64,000 bases of DNA from NCBI GenBank assembly GCA_900768185.1, contig CAAGCB010000044.1:62001-126000 (forward strand). The letters are read 5' to 3'. Below the pieces are notes generated by a model, which saw only the letters and a list, made by a program, of their open reading frames with translations, searched no databases and was not told where the DNA came from. Every line of letters starts with the position of its first letter. Positions within the stretch are counted from its first letter, which is position 1. This DNA comes from Alphaproteobacteria bacterium (GTDB taxonomy: Bacteria; Pseudomonadota; Alphaproteobacteria; CAAGCB01; CAG-977). A program made the position numbers and the translations under genes. This document shows positions 58,685-64,000 of this stretch, in pieces.

Positions 58685-59746
58685 TTATTTCGTCAGCGCG
58701 TTTTTGCCGAAATAATCAATGCCCATGGCGGCTTTGACTTCGGACAAAGTATCGGCGGCAACCGCGCGCGCCTTTTCACTGCCCGCTTTCAGCATGTCGA
58801 ACACCGCGCCGATGTCGCCCGCAAAAGCTTCGCGGCGTTCGCGAATGGGCTTCAATTCGTTTTGCAGAATTTCGTTTAAGAACTTTTTGACCGTTCCGTC
58901 GCCCAAGCCGCCGCGGCGGTAGTGGTCTTTCAGTTCGTCCAAATTCTTGTACGCGGGCAGGAACGCCGCAAAGTGTTCGTCCGTCGAAAACGCGTCCAAA
59001 TAAATAAAGACGGGGTTGTTTTCGGTGTGTCCGGGGTCTTCGACGCGCAAATGCGTCGGGTCGGTGAACATGCTTTGGACTTTCTGTTTGATTTCCTTGG
59101 ACGAATCGGACAGGTAAATGCAGTTGCCCAGCGATTTGCTCATTTTCGCCGCGCCGTCCAGCCCCGGCAAGCGCGAACACAGGCTGTTGTCGGGCAGAAC
59201 CGCGTCGGGTTCGACCAAAACGGGGCTGTAAATCGTGTTGAAAGAACGCACGATTTCGCGCGTCTGTTCAATCATCGGCAGCTGGTCTTCGCCGACGGGG
59301 ACAAGGTTCGCTTTGAACGCCGTGATGTCGGACGCCTGCGAAATCGGATAAGTGAAAAATCCGACGGGAATGCTCTGCTTGAAACCGCGCATGCGAATTT
59401 CGCTTTTCACGGTCGGGTTGCGCTGCACGCGCGACACGGTGACCAGGTTCATGTAATAGAACGTCAGTTCCGTCAGCTCGGGGATTTGCGACTGAATGAA
59501 AATCGTCGATTTGGCGGGATCAAGTCCGCACGCCAAATAATCCAGCGCGACGTTCGATATGTTGTTTCTGACTTTGGTAATGTCGTCGGCGTTGTCGGTC
59601 AGCGCCTGCGCGTCGGCGATCATAATGAAAATCGTGCGGTACAAGCCGCTGTTCTGCATTTCCACGCGGCGTTTCAGCGATCCGACGTAATGCCCCAAGT
59701 GCAATTTGCCCGTCGGTCTGTCGCCCGTTAAAATAATATCACCCAT
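58685..59746 (-). CDS. trpS: Tryptophanyl-tRNA synthetase
   Basis: Class I synthetase charging tRNA-Trp. The 353-aa protein has the HIGH-like motif TGDRPTGKLHLGHYVGSL at about residues 7-24 and the KMSKS motif as AAKMSKSLGNCIYL near 194. GEDQLPMIEQTREI near 150 is the family ATP/Trp-site loop. Its size is typical (330-355 aa). AAGGAG lies 9 nt before ATG 59746; a TTG 6 nt upstream is in frame. Single-gene unit convergent with tRNA-Thr. Confidence 0.96.
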   Translation of the reverse strand: MGDIILTGDRPTGKLHLGHYVGSLKRRVEMQNSGLYRTIFIMIADAQALTDNADDITKVRNNISNVALDYLACGLDPAKSTIFIQSQIPELTELTFYYMNLVTVSRVQRNPTVKSEIRMRGFKQSIPVGFFTYPISQASDITAFKANLVPVGEDQLPMIEQTREIVRSFNTIYSPVLVEPDAVLPDNSLCSRLPGLDGAAKMSKSLGNCIYLSDSSKEIKQKVQSMFTDPTHLRVEDPGHTENNPVFIYLDAFSTDEHFAAFLPAYKNLDELKDHYRRGGLGDGTVKKFLNEILQNELKPIRERREAFAGDIGAVFDMLKAGSEKARAVAADTLSEVKAAMGIDYFGKNALTK

Positions 59747-59823
59747 CGTCAAAAACTCCTTTGTTTGAACAGCCTTAAAAATATCCCCTTGCGCGTCGGA
59801 AAGTCAACAGGATATCAATTCTT

Positions 59824-60039
59824 TCATCGCGACAGGATAAACAGGTACTCTTTTAACGGCGTGCGTAAAGTCGCGGCATTACTTTTAAAACGCGGGTAGT
59901 CGATTTCTTCCACGCGGGTTTTTCCGTATAATTCCATAACGGATAAAATTTCGTCTTTTGACAGCGACCCTTCCGAATTGTAACTGAAAAGAAGATGATG
60001 AAAATGTCCTCTGTCTAAAATTCTTTGAACGCGGGACAT
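59824..60039 (-). CDS. Small protein of unknown function
   Basis: A 71-aa, charged, mainly helical protein (MSRVQRILDRGHFHH... LSKDEILSVMELYGKTRVEEIDY...). The amino-acid mix differs from the arginine-rich shadow frames of this DNA and its codon use is like its neighbours, so it is probably real. It begins 15 bp after the stop of the solute-binding protein gene on the same strand; without a clear ribosome site it would depend on translational coupling. The LSKDEILSVMELY segment resembles an EF-hand-like helix start, but no loop is complete. Not recognised. Confidence 0.5.
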   Translation of the reverse strand: MSRVQRILDRGHFHHLLFSYNSEGSLSKDEILSVMELYGKTRVEEIDYPRFKSNAATLRTPLKEYLFILSR

Positions 60040-60054
60040 CGCTTTGCTTTTGTT

Positions 60055-61275
60055 TCAGCGCGCGCGGCGTCCCCATTGTTTCGGCGCGGCGGAACGGGCG
60101 GCGGGGGCGTTTTCTGCCGGCTGTCGACGCGGTGCGAATCCGCGAACGGGCGGAAGCGGCTGATCCGCGGGAGGGGCGACCGCCGCGGGGGCGGGGTCGG
60201 ATTGCATATCGGCGACAGCCGGGGCGGGTTCGGGCGGTTGTTCGGATATTTCCGCATCGGAAACGTTTTCGGCGGATTGATCCGCGACGACCGCGTTTTC
60301 CGTCGCCGAACCGTCGGCAACCGTTTGCCGTTTGTTTTGTCCGTCGTCGGCGGGTGTGTATTCCAGCGCCGGATCGTCGGCGTGCAGGTTGACCCAATCC
60401 TGAATGGATTGCAAAATCTGTTTTTCGACGGCGGCTTTGTCTTTGAACGATTCCGCCAAAGCGCGCGTGAACCTGTCTTTGAACGCGCGGCAGGGCGACA
60501 TTTTGGAAAAAGCCATGAAGTATTTGATATGGCGCAGGACGCGTTTGCCGATAACGATTTTATCCTTGATTTTAAAGCGTTTGGATTCGGCGTCGGCGGC
60601 GTAAGGGCTGGTGATCATGAAATCCGCGTCGCCCGACAACAGCATGCGAAAGGCGGTTTCCGCGCCGTCGACGACGTCGATTTTCGTGTCGGTCGGCAAC
60701 AATCCGCGCACCAGACCGTCAATTTCCTCTTCTTTACGGATAACGCCTTTTAATCCCTTTAATTCGGACGCGTCGTCGATGACGACGGGTTTTGTTTTAC
60801 GCGAAACGACGACCAGCGGATTGCCGAAGTAGGCGGGATAAACGAAATCCATGCCTGACGAGCTTTCGTCAAGGTAATAGCTTTGGAATAAAACGTCGAT
60901 TTTTCCGTGCAACATCGCCTTTTGCGTTTCGGCGAACGAGTCCGAAACCAGATTTTCGATGTTGATCAGTTTGATGTTTTTCAGCGTTTCGCGCAGATGA
61001 TTGTACACGAAACCGTGATAAAAGTATTTGTGGCGTTTTTTTTCGTGATAAAATTTCATGTCTTCGGACGACCATGAAAATGGCGGATATTCTTTAAATC
61101 CGACGACGCGCAAAGCCGTTCCGCCGATGTCCCCGCCGCATTTTTTCAAAAAATACGCCTCGCGTCTGGGGTCGACCGTTTTCGGGGCGTTTTTTTTCTG
61201 TTGCGCCGCCGCGGGAAAGACGGAAAGGCACATCAATCCGAACACTACCGCCGCCGTGAACCGTTTCATAGTCAT
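60055..61275 (-). CDS. Periplasmic solute-binding protein (SBP_bac_3 type) with Pro/Ala-rich tail
   Basis: A 406-aa exported protein. The signal peptide covers residues 1-25 (cleavage after AAA). Residues about 50-290 follow the amino-acid-binding protein fold: LRVVGFKEYPPFSW near 57, AETQKAMLHGKIDVLFQSYYLDESSSGMDFVYPAYFG near 115-152, VVDGAETAFRMLLSGDADFMI near 200. The last 95 residues are a Pro/Ala/Asp-rich disordered tail ending in a basic QWGRRAR. No permease or ATPase gene is near, so it may be a sensor or an orphan binding protein. AAAGGA is 10 nt before ATG 61275. Confidence 0.78.
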   Translation of the reverse strand: MTMKRFTAAVVFGLMCLSVFPAAAQQKKNAPKTVDPRREAYFLKKCGGDIGGTALRVVGFKEYPPFSWSSEDMKFYHEKKRHKYFYHGFVYNHLRETLKNIKLINIENLVSDSFAETQKAMLHGKIDVLFQSYYLDESSSGMDFVYPAYFGNPLVVVSRKTKPVVIDDASELKGLKGVIRKEEEIDGLVRGLLPTDTKIDVVDGAETAFRMLLSGDADFMITSPYAADAESKRFKIKDKIVIGKRVLRHIKYFMAFSKMSPCRAFKDRFTRALAESFKDKAAVEKQILQSIQDWVNLHADDPALEYTPADDGQNKRQTVADGSATENAVVADQSAENVSDAEISEQPPEPAPAVADMQSDPAPAAVAPPADQPLPPVRGFAPRRQPAENAPAARSAAPKQWGRRAR

Positions 61276-61396
61276 AAACCGTTTATCCTTTCGTGTGAAA
61301 ATGACGGGGACTTCAACTTTCCCTTAATCATTCGTCCCTATAATCTACCAAAGAATTTTGTTTTTTACAGCTTTGTTTTTTTTAAAGGAGCGTTTT

Positions 61397-61795
61397 ATGA
61401 ACAACAATCCCTACATGACGACCGAATCGTCCGCCATGCCGCAAAACGAATTGGAAGCGCGCGCGCTGGTGCGGACGGCTTCGCGCCTGAACGGCATCAA
61501 AGAACGCTGGCCCGTCGAAAGCGAAGAATTGAACGAAGCGCTGAATTTAAACCGCAAGCTGTGGACGATTCTGGTCACCGGCGCGACGGAAGAAGGCAAT
61601 CCGTTGCCCGTCGAGGTCAAACAAAACATCTTTAATCTGGCGCATTTCATTTTTAAACACACGTTTGCCGTAATGGCAAAACCGTCGGCTCAATCGCTGG
61701 ACGTGCTGATCAACATCAACATGAACATCGCGCGCGGTCTGAACGAACAAAGTCTGCGCCGCACCGAAGAAGCCGGCGCCGCCGATCAAAAATAA
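61397..61795 (+). CDS. flaF: Flagellar biosynthesis regulator FlaF
   Basis: A 132-aa helical protein. FlaF of Caulobacter and relatives binds flagellin and controls its translation and export together with FlbT. Family motifs are MNNNPY at the start, ELEARALVRTASRLN near residue 20, ALNLNRKLWTILVTGATEEGNPLPVEVKQNIFNLAHFIF near 50-90 and LDVLININMNIARGL near 107. AAAGGAG lies 8 nt before ATG 61397. Flagellin and flbT normally sit next to flaF, but here it is alone, about 33 kb from the flgI-flgL operon. Confidence 0.9.
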   Translation: MNNNPYMTTESSAMPQNELEARALVRTASRLNGIKERWPVESEELNEALNLNRKLWTILVTGATEEGNPLPVEVKQNIFNLAHFIFKHTFAVMAKPSAQSLDVLININMNIARGLNEQSLRRTEEAGAADQK

Positions 61796-61816
61796 TCCTC
61801 AAAAACAATCCGATCG

Positions 61817-61843
61817 AAAGCCCCCCGTCGCGGGGGCTTTTTC
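61817..61843 (+). terminator. Terminator of flaF
   Basis: AAAGCCCCC/GGGGGCTTT stem followed by T-run, 22 bp after the stop. Confidence 0.85.
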
Positions 61844-61901
61844 CGCACGCAAAAAAAACGGGGCGGCGAACGACCGTCCCGTTTTCAATTCGTCGAAAAG
61901 C

Positions 61902-63173
61902 TCAGCGTCCGCCCTGTTTCTGCGCGATCAGCGCCAGTTTGGAAGCCGTCATCGCTTTCATCGTTTTCGCGCGGCGTTTCTGGATTTCCATTTTTTTCGC
62001 GACTTTGTCGCTTTCGTCCGCGCGCGTCTGCAAACGCTGTTTCAGAATCGGGTTTTTGGCGTTCGCCGCCAGATCGCGCATTTCCTTGCGGTCTTCGGCG
62101 GTAAAGGTTTTGTACACGTTTTCCTTGACCTGTTTGCGCGTTTTGACGTCGGCGAACGAATTTTCGACCGCGCACAGCGTAATATCCAGCATTTCAGCCT
62201 TGGTAAAGCCGAACTGTTTTGCGCTGATGCGGTGTTCCTTGCCCGTGCGGGTGCCGAAAATGCCGCCGTCGTCGGGGTTGATCGAAATCCGGACGCCCGC
62301 GTCGTACAGTTTCCGCGCGGGGTGGTTCGCCAGATCCCCCTTCAAATCCGTTACCAGAATGCGGTTAGATGTCGGGCAGACTTCAACCATGATGTTTTTT
62401 TCCGCCAATTCCTTCATCAAAGCGGGATCCTGCGGCGCCGAAACGCCGTGCCCGATGCGTGACGCGCCCAAACGAACGGCGTCGCGAATGCTTTCGGGAC
62501 CGCGAATTTCGCCCGCATGAACGGCGAGCTTCAATCCGGCGGCCTTGGCGATTGACAGCGCTTCGGCGAAATCGTCAAATTCGCCCGCGCGCTCATTGCC
62601 GGCGATACCGAAGCCCGTTACCAGCGGGTGAGGATTGTCGCGCACGAATTTGGCGACTTCGGTTACGTTTTCTGCGCCCAGATTACGCACGCCCGTCGCG
62701 ATGAATCGGGTTTCCAGCCCCGTTTCCTCTTTGACTTCTTCGGCGGCGTTGGTCATGGCGTCCAGCATGGCGCGGTAGCGCGGCGCGGACAGTTCGGCTT
62801 TGCCCGTTTCGGGATTGACTTCGGTCGCCATGTGCATCGGCGAAACGATCAGTTCGGCGTAGACGCCGCCTTCCGCCGCGTTTTTCTGCAAATAATCCTT
62901 GGTCACGTCATAGTAATCCTGCGGCGTGCGCATCATGTCGGCGACGGTGTCGTAAGTGTTGATGAAAGCCCAAAAATCGCTTTCGTCATAAGCGTAACGA
63001 CCGTTCGGGAAATCCGCTTTGTCGTATTGCCCTTCTTTCATCACAAAGTTTTCGGGCAGTTTGACGTGATGGCGTTGCGCCAGTTTTTCAGCCATTTCGG
63101 GCGTGACGGTGCCTTCGATATGTTCGTGCAAAGTGGCTTTGGGCAAATCAGCCGTGTTGAATTCCTGTGTCAT
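61902..63173 (-). CDS. add: Adenosine deaminase with basic C-terminal extension
   Basis: Zinc enzyme deaminating adenosine (or adenine) in purine salvage. The 423-aa TIM-barrel protein has LHEHIEGT near residue 15 (first metal pair), LAVHAGEIRG near 217, ASRIGHGV near 240, VEVCPTSNRIL near 263 and SINPDDGGIFGT near 295 with the catalytic Asp. Residues 1-340 cover the family length. The last 80 residues are an extra Lys/Arg-rich helical tail (KKMEIQKRRAKTMKAMTASKLAL), possibly for RNA or membrane contact. A strong sigma-70 promoter lies 67 bp upstream. Monocistronic, convergent with flaF. Confidence 0.88.
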   Translation of the reverse strand: MTQEFNTADLPKATLHEHIEGTVTPEMAEKLAQRHHVKLPENFVMKEGQYDKADFPNGRYAYDESDFWAFINTYDTVADMMRTPQDYYDVTKDYLQKNAAEGGVYAELIVSPMHMATEVNPETGKAELSAPRYRAMLDAMTNAAEEVKEETGLETRFIATGVRNLGAENVTEVAKFVRDNPHPLVTGFGIAGNERAGEFDDFAEALSIAKAAGLKLAVHAGEIRGPESIRDAVRLGASRIGHGVSAPQDPALMKELAEKNIMVEVCPTSNRILVTDLKGDLANHPARKLYDAGVRISINPDDGGIFGTRTGKEHRISAKQFGFTKAEMLDITLCAVENSFADVKTRKQVKENVYKTFTAEDRKEMRDLAANAKNPILKQRLQTRADESDKVAKKMEIQKRRAKTMKAMTASKLALIAQKQGGR

Positions 63174-63239
63174 TTTTCACCTTCCGGAGTCTTGACGACC
63201 CTCTTAATTTTAATATGATTCCGATCTTCTTAATCAAGC

Positions 63240-63268
63240 AGAATACATTCTTTTGCGGTCGCTGTCAA
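63240..63268 (-). promoter_or_regulatory. Sigma-70 promoter of add
   Basis: Minus strand TTGACA (63268-63263), 17-bp spacer, TATTCT (63245-63240). Two GANTC sites (63187, 63219) lie downstream in the leader. Confidence 0.75.
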
Positions 63269-63441
63269 TAATTTGTCCAGTTTGTCCATATTTTTTTTAA
63301 AAAAGCCTTGCGTCGAGGGGGACGCGGAAAGCCCCGCTGTTTTTGTTTTTCGCCAAACAAGGGGTAAAGTCTTGCTTGCGCTTTCGGGCGCGTCCTTGTA
63401 ATATCCGACGGGACGGTTTTTTACTGAGGGGTTAAAAAAAT

Positions 63442-64000
63442 ATGACTGGATTTGCGAATTGGAAGCGGGCGGTTTTCGGTGTCTTTCCGCTGGTGCTGGC
63501 GGCGTGCGCCGCGTCAAACGAACCCGCCCTGTACGGCTACGAGGCGAACTATACCTTGCCCGAACCGGATTTGGTTCCCGCCACGCCCGACGACAAGCCG
63601 GGGCGCACCGTCGATGAAATGCTGAATTTGGATCCGCAGTCCGTTACCGTCAAACGCGCTCCGGACACGGTTCCCGCCGAATCCGACAAAATGTACGAAC
63701 ACGCCGGACGTTTCGGATCCAAGGAAAAAATCGCCCTGCGCAAGGGGTTGAACGCTCCCGACGCCCGACTGGTGTACGGCGCGCAAAAACGCAAAGCCGC
63801 CGAAGTCGTGCGTCCCTTGGCGCTGAAAGAACGTGAAAAGGACGAATTGCTCGCCCTGTCGGAACAGGAACTGCTGGCTGAAATCATCGCGCCTAAAACG
63901 GCGGAATTGGAAATGATCGAAGTCGTCGCCGCGGAAAAGAAAACCCCCGATGTCGATTCCGATATCTTGCGCGAACTGACGATGTTTTCCGCGCCCGTTC
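63442..64000 (+). CDS. Lipoprotein of unknown function, cut by the right edge
   Basis: An open frame from ATG 63442 to the window end (186 codons, no stop). The N-terminus MTGFANWKRAVFGVFPLVLAAC has a basic start, a hydrophobic core and a lipobox LAAC, with Cys near residue 22 to be lipidated. The mature part is Pro/Glu/Lys-rich at first (YTLPEPDLVPATPDD), then mostly helical, with TVDEMLNLDPQSVTVKR and SKEKIALRKGLNAPDARLVYG. No domain is recognised. The start is preceded by GAGGGG, 8 nt away. It is divergent from add and might belong to an envelope operon lying to the right. Confidence 0.75.
   Translation, partial: MTGFANWKRAVFGVFPLVLAACAASNEPALYGYEANYTLPEPDLVPATPDDKPGRTVDEMLNLDPQSVTVKRAPDTVPAESDKMYEHAGRFGSKEKIALRKGLNAPDARLVYGAQKRKAAEVVRPLALKEREKDELLALSEQELLAEIIAPKTAELEMIEVVAAEKKTPDVDSDILRELTMFSAPV

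Noticed and set aside
63230..63517. Minus-strand frame ending in a plausible 19-residue peptide upstream of add
   Set aside because: The DNA is better explained as the add promoter (TTGACA-17-TATTCT); no ribosome site.

Overview
The window is a chromosomal segment of an alphaproteobacterium. The evidence is a set of lineage-typical genes and gene orders: FliX and FlaF (flagellar regulators largely confined to Alphaproteobacteria), an Irr-type Fur regulator, a Mic60/mitofilin homologue next to HemY, a DksA with a single cysteine, the gpmI-envC-ctpA-YibQ-rppH block, and enoyl-CoA hydratase-rpsT-dnaA-dnaN-recF-gyrB. The order looks Rhodospirillales-like. A complete sugar phosphotransferase system encoded by only two genes and the absence of hemC and hemD from their usual place hint at a sugar-using, possibly host-associated organism, but that is inference. 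Coding density is high; no CRISPR array, insertion sequence or rRNA was seen.

Layout. 1-4 kb: a DprE1-like FAD oxidase, a DprE2-like SDR and a novel two-part protein ending in a second SDR; both SDR domains lack the catalytic tyrosine. 3.94-4.29 kb: an AT-rich gap with two perfect DnaA boxes 200 bp apart, the best origin candidate here. 4.3-11.5 kb: uvrC, the fused EIIA-HPr-EI protein with an EIICB permease, and a DUF5131 protein with a cysteine-rich tail. 11.5-18.6 kb: an unusual short-type dxs, truB-rpsO-pnp, a nitronate monooxygenase-like flavoprotein with a cysteine cluster, and tRNA-Pro. 18.6-21.2 kb: a LysM protein, then psd-pssA for phosphatidylethanolamine.

21.2-28.4 kb is a flagellar block: flgI-flgJ-flgN-flgK-flgL on the minus strand behind a near-perfect sigma-54 promoter, with fliX diverging. 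FlgL is about twice the usual size and carries repeated segments. 28.4-31.2 kb: dksA, maf, RNase G, yacG, tRNA-Phe. 31.2-36.9 kb (minus): HAD phosphatase and APH-like kinase (overlapping), an AspT/YidE transporter, gpsA, tsaD. 36.9-39.9 kb: mic60, hemY, gdx. A truncated outer-membrane beta-barrel gene lies at 40 kb, then rppH, a YibQ-like protein without its metal ligands, ctpA, envC and gpmI (minus), irr, an SH3 protein and dut.

48-51 kb holds small secreted or unknown proteins and an enoyl-CoA hydratase. 51.3-58.3 kb is the replication cluster rpsT-dnaA-dnaN-recF-gyrB, followed by tRNA-Thr and trpS. The right end has a solute-binding protein with a Pro/Ala-rich tail, an orphan flaF, an adenosine deaminase with a basic tail, and a lipoprotein gene running off the edge.
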